From positions 1-41,106 of the forward strand of contig JAEWXD010000031.1 of NCBI GenBank assembly GCA_023396045.1: a stretch of 41,106 nt of DNA, in the 5' to 3' direction. The notes beneath the pieces were generated by a model, which was given only the letters and a program-made list of their open reading frames with translations, searched no databases and had not been told where the DNA came from. Position numbers and translations under genes: made by a program. How positions within the stretch are numbered: position 1 is the first letter of the stretch; the number at the start of each line of letters is the position of its first letter. This document shows, piece by piece, positions 24,115 to 32,070 of the stretch. Origin of the DNA: Bacillota bacterium. Its GTDB lineage: Bacteria > Bacillota > Clostridia > Christensenellales > Aristaeellaceae.

Positions 24115-26952
24115 TTATACCTGTTCCACAGCGGCAAAAGCCTCCGGGTTTTCGGCAAATATGCTTTCGTTGCCCAGTATACAATATCTGTTGCTCCGGC
24201 AAACGGCTTGCAAAGGCTTAGCCATGTTTTGCAAGTCTTGCAATGTAGTGGCAAGCACTTGTGTACGCTCCTTGGCAAGCAAGGCGGCAGGCACATTCAT
24301 GAAATAACGGTATATGGCGTTCATACCTTCGGCCTCTACACTCAGTGGGGTATCAAAGGCAGCCACAGCACCGATTACCGTGCTTTCCAGCTCTTCTTCT
24401 GTAAGCTGCAGGTTTTGCATAAAGCTTGCTGCTTGGCGCATGGCTGCTATGCTTTCTAAACCGTTCGGGTCGTGGAAGCTGCTAAAAATGAGCAATCCAT
24501 TGCGTGTAATATTACAGCTTGCCCCATAGGCACCACCCTTTACACGCAAAGCTTGCCATAGGTAGTCGTTGTTGAGCAGGGCTTCCATTACCCTGTAAGA
24601 GCCATGGTATTGACTTTCTGCAAACAGCCTGTCGCCCATGGAAATAAATTGCACGGCAGAGGGCACTACAACACCCTTGGGAAGTGTAGGGGCTTGTAAG
24701 GAAACAATGGTTTTCAAAGCTTTTGCTTCTTGGGGCAAGGCTTTGTTGAGGTTTTGTATGGCGTGTGCAAAGCCTTCTACCAAGGGTTTGCTTGCCACAA
24801 GCGCAGCTACCATTGCTTTGGCACTCAGCACGGAATCCAATGCATTTGGCATGGCTTGCAAGGTATCCGCAAAGGCATTTTCGTTTTCTAACACATTGCG
24901 TAACTGTGCATAGCAGGCAAGGCCGCTGCTTTGGTTGCTGTGCAAGGCTTCTGTTTGTAGCGTGGCAAGCACTTCTTCTTCGCCAAATACGGTACCGTTT
25001 TCATATATTTCGTTTTGCATGCGGTAAGCATAGGCAGCAAGCAGGTTGGCAATGCGCTCTTGATCTGTAAACTGGCTATGGCAGAGCATATCGGCAATCA
25101 GTTCCAGAGTAATATCTAATTTTTCTGGCAAGCATTTGGCGGTGGCACCGAAATAGGTTTTTTCTTTGTAGAAATCCAAACCAAAGCTGAGCCCGCCGGT
25201 ATGTTGCAATATATTACGACTTAGCTCTTTGGCTGTGCGCTGTGTGGTATCCATATTGCTTAACAGGCTTGCCACAAGGGAAAGTAAGAATAAGTTGGCA
25301 CCTTTTGGCACAGGCATCATGAGCTTAAAGTAAAGTATGCCCTTGGTGTCTGCCTCATAATAGAGCAGTTTTTGGCCATTACAAGTAATTTCGCTTGCAT
25401 CACGGTAGGGTTTGCCTTCTTGCACATCGTGCAAATGCAGTTTGGGCAAAGTGGCAAGGGCTTCTTCACTGTCCGGGCTTTCTTGTTGATTGTATAGAGC
25501 TTCTATCCGCTTTATTTCTTCTTTTCGGGCTGTTTCGCTTAAATTTTGCCAAGCCTGCAAGGCGGCTTTGCTTTCTGCCACGGCTTCCTGTTCTAAGAGT
25601 GTAGCGTCCGGGCAAAGCAGCACGGTGGCTCTGTGGGGGTTGTTAAAGTAAGTTTGTAACAAGGGTTGTAAGCCGTTGTTTTGAATGATGTTGCGCAAGT
25701 CTGCAATAGGTTTTGCAAAGCGTAAGTGAATAAAGGGATCTTCACCATCTGCAATTTGTGTAAGCAACGGCATAGCGTACAAAAATCCCTTAGGGTCGTT
25801 GCCCGGATCTGCTTCTTTGTACTTGAATTCCATGTGTGCAAGTGCAGATAAGAAGTCCTCTTGCATGCCGGTAAGGTTTAAGGTGAAGAGTTCATCCAAA
25901 AAGCGTTTTTCTACTTGCTTGGGGTCGCTTTCTGTGAGACCGTAAAATTCTACAGTAATGATGGAAAGCGGCCTGCTGTCATCAGCAAAGGCTTGTATAT
26001 CTTGGCAAAATCCGCTGGCTATCAGTTTTTGGCGCAAAGGGGATACATCACTTATGAGCAAGGTATCTACCAAAATTTTAGAAGCAAAGTTTTGTAGCAT
26101 ATCGTGGCAATCGCCAAGCACAAAATCCATAGAGGCAATATTGCTTGGTTCATTGCTTGGGTAGGTGGATTTTATGTATTGTGGTGATGGGTTTGCTTTT
26201 ACCATGGGCACTTTGGCTATTTTTTCACCCTTGGCACAATGTAGATATTCGTTGTGCAAGAAGTTCATAACCGTTTCTATATCTGCATTGCCATACACGA
26301 AAAAGCGTGCGTTGGCAGCGGTGTAGTGCTTTTTATGAAATGCTAAAAAATCCTCATAACGCAAGTTTGGTATGGCTTTTGGATCGCCGCCGCTTACGCA
26401 TGCATAGGTGCCATCAAAGAGAACCCTATTGGCTTCTGTCATTAAGCGCATGTCGGGTGAAGCGAAGCTGCCCTTCATTTCATTGAATACCACACCGTTA
26501 AAGAAGGGTGTACCATCTTCGTCAAAGGCAAAGTTCCAGCCCTCTTGCATAAAGCTTAAACAGTCTTTATAAATAAGCGGCTTGAACACACAGTCTGTGT
26601 AGCAGGCAAGCAGATTCATAAAGTCCTTTTCGTTTTGGCTGGCTATGGCATAGAGCGTGTGGTCCGGCATGGTCATTGCGTTTAAGTAGGTGTTCATAGA
26701 ACCTTTGATAAGGTTGGAAAACAATTCTTTTACGGGATATTTTTCAGAGCCGGAAAGCACGGTGTGCTCTATAATATGCGCAATGCCTGTATCGTCGGTG
26801 GGCAGGGTAGCAAAGCGCACTGCAAATACCTTGTTGTTATCTTCACAAGGGATATGAATCAACTCTGCGCCGCATTTTTCATGGCGAAACAGGCGCACCG
26901 TGATGTTGCTTTCTGCAATATGGCTTTCTTGTGCCAATTTAAAATAGTTCAT
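24115..26952 (-). CDS. M16C (insulinase-family, presequence-protease-like) zinc metallopeptidase
   Basis: 945 residues, typical of single-chain M16C peptidases such as PreP/Cym1. The inverted zinc motif is H59-I-I-E62-H63 in GIAHIIEHTVLSGS, and the third ligand is E158 in NGVVFNEMKG, both in the N-terminal catalytic half. The C-terminal half holds the conserved KGGAYG motif near residue ~810 that completes the chamber. No signal peptide is seen, so it should degrade peptides in the cytoplasm. Its ATG lies inside the last codons of the thioredoxin-like gene (14-base overlap), so the two are translated together. Confidence 0.93.
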   Translation of the reverse strand: MNYFKLAQESHIAESNITVRLFRHEKCGAELIHIPCEDNNKVFAVRFATLPTDDTGIAHIIEHTVLSGSEKYPVKELFSNLIKGSMNTYLNAMTMPDHTLYAIASQNEKDFMNLLACYTDCVFKPLIYKDCLSFMQEGWNFAFDEDGTPFFNGVVFNEMKGSFASPDMRLMTEANRVLFDGTYACVSGGDPKAIPNLRYEDFLAFHKKHYTAANARFFVYGNADIETVMNFLHNEYLHCAKGEKIAKVPMVKANPSPQYIKSTYPSNEPSNIASMDFVLGDCHDMLQNFASKILVDTLLISDVSPLRQKLIASGFCQDIQAFADDSRPLSIITVEFYGLTESDPKQVEKRFLDELFTLNLTGMQEDFLSALAHMEFKYKEADPGNDPKGFLYAMPLLTQIADGEDPFIHLRFAKPIADLRNIIQNNGLQPLLQTYFNNPHRATVLLCPDATLLEQEAVAESKAALQAWQNLSETARKEEIKRIEALYNQQESPDSEEALATLPKLHLHDVQEGKPYRDASEITCNGQKLLYYEADTKGILYFKLMMPVPKGANLFLLSLVASLLSNMDTTQRTAKELSRNILQHTGGLSFGLDFYKEKTYFGATAKCLPEKLDITLELIADMLCHSQFTDQERIANLLAAYAYRMQNEIYENGTVFGEEEVLATLQTEALHSNQSSGLACYAQLRNVLENENAFADTLQAMPNALDSVLSAKAMVAALVASKPLVEGFAHAIQNLNKALPQEAKALKTIVSLQAPTLPKGVVVPSAVQFISMGDRLFAESQYHGSYRVMEALLNNDYLWQALRVKGGAYGASCNITRNGLLIFSSFHDPNGLESIAAMRQAASFMQNLQLTEEELESTVIGAVAAFDTPLSVEAEGMNAIYRYFMNVPAALLAKERTQVLATTLQDLQNMAKPLQAVCRSNRYCILGNESIFAENPEAFAAVEQV

Positions 26953-27259
26953 AAATATATGAATTGGGGGTGATTTCCATCATTTGACTTTCAGGAATAG
27001 ACCCTGTTTCCCTTTGTTTTATTTCTCTATCTACCATGAATAGAAGCGTTGGCACCCCAAAAATATGGTTTTCAATGCAGGGTTGTTTGTTGTTGTCGTA
27101 TTTTGATTTAAAATTGCTAATAAATGGGTAATCTCTGTCCATCGTGTTTGAAGTTTTGGCAAGTACTTGGCAAGGGGCACGGCGGGTGCCATATACGCCT
27201 ACAATGTGAAAGCCTTCTTTGGTGGCTTCTGTAAATTCGTTTGCTGTAATTTCTCTCAC
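26939..27259 (-). CDS. Thioredoxin-like protein with a single active-site cysteine
   Basis: 106 residues from a GTG start at 27259, chosen because AAGGAG lies six bases upstream; an ATG 30 codons further up has no ribosome binding site. The order FHIVGVYGTRRAPCQVLA followed by FGVPTLLFM matches a thioredoxin fold: the active-site region with RAPC in place of WCGPC, and the cis-proline loop GVPT. The first cysteine of the CxxC pair is replaced by R27, so only C30 remains and ordinary dithiol exchange is not expected. It overlaps the M16C peptidase start. A role in thiol protection or in handling substrates for the peptidase is guesswork. Confidence 0.65.
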   Translation of the reverse strand: MREITANEFTEATKEGFHIVGVYGTRRAPCQVLAKTSNTMDRDYPFISNFKSKYDNNKQPCIENHIFGVPTLLFMVDREIKQRETGSIPESQMMEITPNSYIYELF

Positions 27260-27361
27260 AATATTCTCCTTATGCTCTTTGTAATTTGGTAGAGCGGCTG
27301 CGGCAAAAATCCACACTGCAAAGCTCTGCATGGGGCATTGCGGTTTCAAGTTCTCTGCTAT

Positions 27362-27562
27362 TTAGCACAACAATCTGTGCAGCGTCTTGTATGGTGCAAA
27401 GCTTGCACGCAGCTGCACGTTTACATTTTGCATATTTTTAATACTTGCCATTTCTTCTGCGCTTTCTGCATTTTTGTTTGGGTAAGAAATGTGTAATAGT
27501 TCTTCTGCAAATTGTAAGTTTTCAATATTTGCTGATCTGGTTGCTTTTGAGTTTATGAGTTC
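27362..27562 (-). pseudogene. Remnant of a coding region between the HTH gene and the thioredoxin-like gene
   Basis: A minus-strand frame runs about 65 codons from 27562 to a TAA at 27362 and reads like real protein (ENLQFAEELLHISYP, then NVNVQLRASFAPYK), but has no start codon at its head. A second frame shifted by two continues credible sequence to about 27270 (AAQIVVLNSRELETAMPH). The most economical reading is a gene broken by a frameshift and missing its 5' end. I do not recognise the family. Confidence 0.3.
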
Positions 27563-27564
27563 TG

Positions 27565-27777
27565 TTATTTTTCTTCAAAATAAAACATATTTTCAAAATT
27601 TGTGTTCAGTGCGATGCACAAAAGGAGTGCCAACTTTGCTGTGGGGTTAAATTGCCCTGTTTCTATAGAACTGATGGTGTTGCGTGAAACACCTGCCATG
27701 GCTGCAAGCTCGGCTTGTGAAAAGCCTTTTTCTAAACGTTTTTCTTTAAGCCTGTTTTTAAAATCCAGTTCTGCCAT
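27565..27777 (-). CDS. Small XRE-family HTH regulator
   Basis: 70 residues, essentially a complete Cro/CI-type helix-turn-helix domain (FSQAELAAMAGVSRNTISSIETGQFNPTAKLAL), of the stand-alone kind common in Bacillota. The ATG is preceded by GAAGGTAGG. A promoter lies at 27910-27938 with direct repeats that may be its own binding sites. Downstream are the decayed frames and the thioredoxin-like gene on the same strand. Confidence 0.88.
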   Translation of the reverse strand: MAELDFKNRLKEKRLEKGFSQAELAAMAGVSRNTISSIETGQFNPTAKLALLLCIALNTNFENMFYFEEK

Positions 27778-28322
27778 ATTAGCCTACCTTCACCGCACAT
27801 AAAATAATGCCGGCATTACAAAGTGTAAAGCCTATAGTTTTTCTAATCATTCTTTTTGTTCTTCATTGTTTTTATACAGAACGCTCCTTTGCAAAGTATA
27901 CTTGTCATGATTTTACTCTCGCATAGTTTACTTGTCAACAAATATACTTATATTCCTATGTTTTTTGTGTGTTTTTTACATATATTAAGTGTGGTAGATT
28001 TTTGCTGAGGTGTTGCTTGAGGTATATCCAATGTAAAACGCAGTTTGTCATAATATCCGTGGCTGTGAAATATATGATACTTTAACAAATAGCGGTATTC
28101 TGTATTTTATGAAAAACAGAATTTGGACAATCAGAAAAAATTCATAGCAAAATAATATGGAAAATGGAATCATACTGTGTTTATAACACGCTATAAATTT
28201 TTAAGACAGCATGCAAGCTGTTTTATTTTGGGCTTTTGCCGGTTTTTTACCTTGCTGAAATCCACCTTGGTAAAAATCCCCGGTGCTATGCTAATGCTAC
28301 AAACGCATTCGAAAGGAGAACT
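27778..28322. other. Divergent intergenic region between the small HTH gene and the phage-type gene
   Basis: The left part is the promoter and ~125-base leader of the HTH gene; the leader contains a 22-codon frame (about 27779-27847, minus) ending one base before the HTH ATG, with no good ribosome binding site. The right part holds the palindrome GTGTT-TAT-AACAC (28177-28189) next to a TATAAA box, and a weak terminator-like hairpin ACAGC...GCTGT followed by TTTATTTT (28206-28230). No gene is visible. Confidence 0.45.
27896..27938 (-). promoter_or_regulatory. Promoter and candidate operators of the small HTH gene
   Basis: On the minus strand: -35 TTGACA (27933-27938), 17-base spacer, -10 TAAAAT (27910-27915). 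The 12-mers TGACAAGTAAAC (27926-27937) and TGACAAGTATAC (27896-27907) are direct repeats exactly 30 bases apart, one on the -35 and one at the expected transcript start. This fits cooperative binding on one face of DNA and autoregulation. Confidence 0.6.
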
Positions 28323-29978
28323 ATGTATTTGCAAACATTAACACCCCCACGCACGCAAAGCCTGTTTATAGAGCGTTTTACAGGCTTACAACAAATAGGG
28401 GAATACAAGCAGAATGCCTTTGCCAATATGCAAGGTATGGCAAGCGAGCAATACCCCGCCATTGCTACACGCAAGCCCTATCGTATGATTCGCAAGGTAA
28501 AACCCCACACCCAAGTGTTTTCGCATAAACAGCTGTTACGCATAGAGGAGGGGCAGTTGTTTGACGGTGCATTCCCCGTAGGGCCTGTGCAGGGAAATCC
28601 TACAGATACTGTATCGTTTATGAATCGCTTTATTATGATGCCGGGCAAAACCTGCTATAACAGTGAAAATCATGTGATAGAGCATATGGAAAATCGCTTT
28701 TGTGCCAAGGGTATACGCTTTGGCATAGGCAACAGCTTTGGCAAAAGCATAGAAGGCTATGTGCAAAGCGATACCCCGCCCGAAAATCAAGCGCTATGGT
28801 TAGACACTACCAATAACAAATTAAGGCAATATGTAAACGGTGCCTACCAGGATGTACAAGGCATTTACACTTGCCTGCACGCAGAAGGGATAGACAAAGG
28901 CTTTGCCGTAGGCGATGCGGTAGAAGTATCCGGTGTAAGCATAGAGGAATGCAACGGTAGCTTTGTGATAGAGGATGTGCAGAAAAACTGCCTTGTACTC
29001 TATGGCAACTTAAGCCAAAGCTTTACTGAAACAAATGAAGTTTGCATAGAGCGCAAAGTGCCCGTGCTATCCTCACCGTGTGTATGGAATTTTAGGGTAT
29101 GGGGCATAGACAAACAAACGCAAACCCTGCACGCCAGCGCTTTGGGCAAGCCCAATGTATATTACAATTTTAGCGGCGGTGTTTCTGATAGTTTTGCCAT
29201 GCAAATAGACAATGCTTTGGCTTTGGCTGCCTTAGAAGATGAACTTCTGGTGTTTTGCAAGGGCGGCATATTACGCATTACAGGCAGGCGCCCCCAAAAT
29301 TTTGTGAGCACATGGCTTGCCATGCCCGGTATTGCTCAGGGCTGTGAAAACAGCATTACCCTTTGCCAAAATGCAGTGTACTATTACAGCACGCAAGGGC
29401 CGATGTGTTATAACGGATTTTTTCAGGCTCTACCTGCTTGCGTGCCTGCCCTACACAAAGCCAAAGGCTTTGCCTTGCAAGGTAAGTACTACTTGGCAGA
29501 CGAACACAAAGGCTTGTACTGTTACGATATAGCGCGTAAGCTTTGGCATAGAGAGGAAAGCTTTGCCATAAGCAGTGCATGTGCGCACGGGCAAGCTGCT
29601 TTCTTTGTGGTAGGTGATACGCTTTTTGCCATGGGTGAAGCAGAGCAAGCACCCATAGAAAACCCGCACACCGAAGAAACAGTGCGTTGGTTTGTAGAAA
29701 CCAATGATTTTAGTGTGGCAGAGCCCGGCAATCGAAAACTGGAAAGCTTGCAGGTAAACATAAGCGGTGAGGGGCAATATGCCGTTTATGCCGCCTTTGA
29801 TGCCCCTTTGAATGCAAACAAGGCGTTTACTTGGCACAAATTGCAAGAGGGCGAGTTTATCGAGCATAAACAAATTACCTGCCGTATTTCTGCCAAGACT
29901 TGCCACCGTATTCGCTTGCGCATAGAGGGCGAGGGCGAGGCGGTGCTGCACTCTCTTTGCCAAAACTATTATGTGTAA
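28323..29978 (+). CDS. Phage tail/structural-type protein (orphan)
   Basis: 551 residues from the ATG at 28323, with AAAGGAG four bases upstream; the longer frame from 28236 has none. The early motif RKVKPHTQVFSHKQLLRIEEGQLFDG, the central propeller-like repeats (LVFCKGGILRITGRRP, CYNGFFQAL, LYCYDIARKLWHRE) and the C-terminal VRISYD-like end (LQVNISGEGQYAVYAAFD, HRIRLRIEGEGEAVLHSL) resemble proteins I recall from the tail region of Firmicute prophages. There is no signal peptide. No capsid, terminase, portal or integrase gene is present, so this is an isolated remnant or a domesticated gene. It is intact, without stops. Confidence 0.6.
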   Translation: MYLQTLTPPRTQSLFIERFTGLQQIGEYKQNAFANMQGMASEQYPAIATRKPYRMIRKVKPHTQVFSHKQLLRIEEGQLFDGAFPVGPVQGNPTDTVSFMNRFIMMPGKTCYNSENHVIEHMENRFCAKGIRFGIGNSFGKSIEGYVQSDTPPENQALWLDTTNNKLRQYVNGAYQDVQGIYTCLHAEGIDKGFAVGDAVEVSGVSIEECNGSFVIEDVQKNCLVLYGNLSQSFTETNEVCIERKVPVLSSPCVWNFRVWGIDKQTQTLHASALGKPNVYYNFSGGVSDSFAMQIDNALALAALEDELLVFCKGGILRITGRRPQNFVSTWLAMPGIAQGCENSITLCQNAVYYYSTQGPMCYNGFFQALPACVPALHKAKGFALQGKYYLADEHKGLYCYDIARKLWHREESFAISSACAHGQAAFFVVGDTLFAMGEAEQAPIENPHTEETVRWFVETNDFSVAEPGNRKLESLQVNISGEGQYAVYAAFDAPLNANKAFTWHKLQEGEFIEHKQITCRISAKTCHRIRLRIEGEGEAVLHSLCQNYYV

Positions 29979-29986
29979 ACGGCTGT

Positions 29987-30226
29987 ATTGTTAGGGGATA
30001 TTTTGTGGTGTGGGGCATGGGAAGTGAAATGAGAAAGGCTTGAAACTGCAGAGCCTTGTGTGGTAGCGAAGGAATGCGTAAGCACCAACCATACTGTAAC
30101 CCAGCTTTACAATCCCCCGGTCAGCTACGCTGACAGCCCCCTTTACACAAGGCGGCCTTTTGGGTTGTAGCTTTGAAGTTGGGAAAGTGACTAAATAAGT
30201 GAGTTTTCGTTATGCGGGTATATTTT
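29987..30226 (+). repeat. Dispersed intergenic repeat, full-length copy (A4)
   Basis: Best-preserved copy. The central hairpin GTCAGC-TAC-GCTGAC (30120-30134) is perfect. CCCAGCTT (30100-30107) can pair with AAGTTGGG (30176-30183) through eight positions including one G-T pair, enclosing the hairpin. The 3' hairpin is ATAA...TTAT. It begins nine bases after the phage-type gene stop. Confidence 0.85.
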
Positions 30227-30251
30227 TTTCCTTGCTTTTTCAAGCGCCTAC

Positions 30252-30366
30252 ATTTCACAAGCCCGGCAATTCCCACATAAGCAGTAGCCACGACAAGGCG
30301 GCCTTTCCGCTTATAGCTTTGAAGCTGGATAAATGCTTAAAATAGCCGGTTTTCGCTATAGTGGGT
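30252..30366 (+). repeat. Mosaic repeat copy: left end of a B copy joined to right end of an A copy
   Basis: The first ~40 bases (CAAGCCCGGCAATTCCC...CAGTAGCCACGA) match the left end of the reverse-orientation copies at 15155 and 588. From CAAGGCGGCCTTT onward it matches the right end of plus-orientation copies, including GCTTTGAAGCTGG and ATAGC...GCTAT. The central hairpin is lost at the junction. The remaining 30367-30557 is AT-rich with no clear features. Confidence 0.75.
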
Positions 30367-30557
30367 AAAACAATATAAAAACGTACTATTTATTCTGCGC
30401 AGGTGGTAATTATATATATTTTATCACAGATTTTAACGATAAAGTGGTAATAATATTCTGAATATTTCCAAAAATACACTATAAGTGGTCAATATATATC
30501 AATAATATACAATACACTATCTAAATTCTCACAGAAGTGGGTAAGAAAGGAAAAACA

Positions 30558-30980
30558 ATGAACAATATACAATCTATCTATACCAAATGCTTCAAAGCTG
30601 GCACTGCCCTACTTGGCGCGCTCAGTGGCCTCTTCGGTGGTTTTGACGCACTGCTCAAAGCGCTTATGCTCTGTATGCTGGTGGACTATGTGAGCGGAGT
30701 GCTTTGCGCCATTGCCGGCAAAAGCCACAAATCAGCCGATGGCAAACTCAGCTCTGCGCAAGGTGCAAAGGGTATCTACAAAAAGATACTCATCATGCTT
30801 AGCGTGCTGATTGCCGCCACATTAGACCAAAGCCTTGGCCAAAACAATGTGTTTCGCAATGCAGCCTGCGTGTTCTACATCAGCAACGAGCTTATCAGCT
30901 TTATAGAAAACCTTAACACCATGGGCGTACCCTTTCCGGAACGCGTTAAAAAAGCCATTGGCCAATTACAAGAAAAATAA
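30558..30980 (+). CDS. Phage holin family protein (holin 4 / TcdE-like)
   Basis: 140 residues from the ATG at 30558 (AAAGGA six bases upstream; a GTG seven codons earlier lacks a site). It has hydrophobic segments at ~15-32, ~38-58, ~78-95 and ~103-118 with the family motif LMLCMLVDYVSGVLCAI and the SSAQGAKGIYKKI loop, typical of phage_holin_4 (toxin-secretion/lysis) proteins. By family it forms membrane lesions that let an endolysin or a large protein out. No endolysin is adjacent, which is unusual. It lies after the phage tail-type gene but behind ~580 bases of repeats, so it is likely transcribed separately. Confidence 0.88.
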   Translation: MNNIQSIYTKCFKAGTALLGALSGLFGGFDALLKALMLCMLVDYVSGVLCAIAGKSHKSADGKLSSAQGAKGIYKKILIMLSVLIAATLDQSLGQNNVFRNAACVFYISNELISFIENLNTMGVPFPERVKKAIGQLQEK

Positions 30981-30985
30981 CATGC

Positions 30986-31013
30986 TTGTGAAAGCTTGAT
31001 TTTTTGCTATAAT
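30986..31013 (+). promoter_or_regulatory. Promoter of the 40-residue membrane peptide gene
   Basis: -35 TTGTGA (30986-30991), 16-base spacer, consensus -10 TATAAT (31008-31013) with extended TGC. Transcript start is expected near 31020. Confidence 0.65.
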
Positions 31014-31039
31014 GAAATAAAAAATAAAGGAGATCCTCT

Positions 31040-31162
31040 ATGACAGAAACCCTTGGCCAAGGTATTACAATACTTATTTATGCGGCAGTTGCTTTTGTGC
31101 TGTACAAAAGCATTAAAAGCCTTGTGCGTGTGTACAAGGAATATAAAAATGAGAAGAAGTAA
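31040..31162 (+). CDS. 40-residue single-span membrane peptide
   Basis: The ATG at 31040 has AAGGAG seven bases upstream and its own promoter, and a strong terminator follows at 31218, so a dedicated short transcript is expected. One hydrophobic span (GITILIYAAVAFVLY, ~8-22) is followed by a basic tail rich in Lys, Arg and Tyr. Possible roles are an accessory to the holin upstream, a small regulator of a membrane complex, or a type I toxin-like peptide; the sequence does not decide between them. Confidence 0.65.
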   Translation: MTETLGQGITILIYAAVAFVLYKSIKSLVRVYKEYKNEKK

Positions 31163-31217
31163 GTTATAAGTGAATAAAAAAGTTATTCTTTAGAAATTTA
31201 AAAACAGGAAATATAAG

Positions 31218-31257
31218 CTCTATAAAATACGGCTCATACGCTCTTTTATAGAGTTTT
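31218..31257 (+). terminator. Terminator after the 40-residue peptide gene
   Basis: CTCTATAAAA (31218-31227) and TTTTATAGAG (31244-31253) are a 10-bp perfect stem followed by TTTTAT. Confidence 0.75.
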
Positions 31258-31369
31258 ATATTGTAAAATTTGCTGAAAAACATTTGGCGAGCTTATGCCT
31301 TCATAAAAGATTAAAAAATAATTAAAAAAACATCTTGTTATTTTACGATAGTTAACAATCCAAGGCACA

Positions 31370-31392
31370 AAAAAAGAGCCTTGGCTCTTTTT
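31370..31392 (-). terminator. Terminator of the tgt-ppa-fsa operon
   Basis: On the minus strand AAAAAGAGCC-AA-GGCTCTTTTT with a continuing T run, ten bases after the fsa stop. A on the other flank makes it possibly bidirectional. Confidence 0.8.
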
Positions 31393-31401
31393 GATGTTTG
31401 C

Positions 31402-32070
31402 TTATGCACCCCAATGGGTAAAGCCGAAGGCTGTTTCAAAATCCTTGGCAAAGGTTTGTAAAGCACATTTCACTTGCTCGTTTTGCAACATTTCCTCCAA
31501 GGTAGGCGTTTGCACGGTTACGGCGTGCGCACCTGCAAGCAAGGCTTGTGTTACTTGGGTTTTGGCTTTAAAGCTGGCAGCCAATATTTGTGTTGGCAAA
31601 TGGTGCAAGTCAAAAAAGGCTCGCATTTGGACAATGGCTTGTTCCGGGTTGGTGCCAATGTTCAGCATACGGTTAAAATAGGGGGCAACATAGTCTGCAC
31701 CGACAGAGGCGGCAAGCATGGCTTGCTCTACCGTATAGATGGCAGTGGCAGTAATGTTGTAGCCCTCTGCTTTTAAGTAGCGTATGCATTGCAAACCCAC
31801 AGCGTTCACAGGAACTTTAATATAGGTTTTAGCACCAAAATGCTGCACAATGTATTTTGCTTCTTGCAACATGGTTTCAAAATCTTGGCTTAGAATTTGC
31901 ACATGCAGTTCTTTTTCGCCGATGTGCTTGCGTATGGCCTGCAATATTGCAGTGGGATCACCTTTTTGCTTTGCCAAAATGCTGGGGTTGGTGGTTACAC
32001 CGGCCACATTATACACTTGCATAAGCTGCGCGATTTGTTCTATATCTGCACTATCGATAATGATTTTCAT
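31402..32070 (-). CDS. fsa: Fructose-6-phosphate aldolase / small transaldolase family enzyme
   Basis: 222 residues, the size of the FSA/TalC class. The Schiff-base lysine is K85 in YIKVPVN. Tyr131 (APYFNRM) is the residue that E. coli FSA has where true transaldolases carry Phe, so aldol cleavage of fructose 6-phosphate to dihydroxyacetone and glyceraldehyde 3-phosphate, rather than transaldolase activity, is the better guess. It is the last gene of the operon and overlaps the upstream gene by four bases. Confidence 0.9.
   Translation of the reverse strand: MKIIIDSADIEQIAQLMQVYNVAGVTTNPSILAKQKGDPTAILQAIRKHIGEKELHVQILSQDFETMLQEAKYIVQHFGAKTYIKVPVNAVGLQCIRYLKAEGYNITATAIYTVEQAMLAASVGADYVAPYFNRMLNIGTNPEQAIVQMRAFFDLHHLPTQILAASFKAKTQVTQALLAGAHAVTVQTPTLEEMLQNEQVKCALQTFAKDFETAFGFTHWGA

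Noticed and set aside
27779..27847. 22-codon leader frame ending at the start of the small HTH gene
   Set aside because: It has a hydrophobic stretch and ends one base before the HTH ATG, but has no convincing ribosome binding site, so it is noted only within the intergenic description.
28236..28322. Longer N terminus for the phage-type protein starting at 28236
   Set aside because: No ribosome binding site at 28236, whereas AAAGGAG directly precedes the ATG at 28323.
28323..31162. Complete prophage
   Set aside because: Only a tail-type gene, a holin and a small membrane peptide are present; no integrase, terminase, capsid, portal or lysin genes and no attachment-site repeats were seen.
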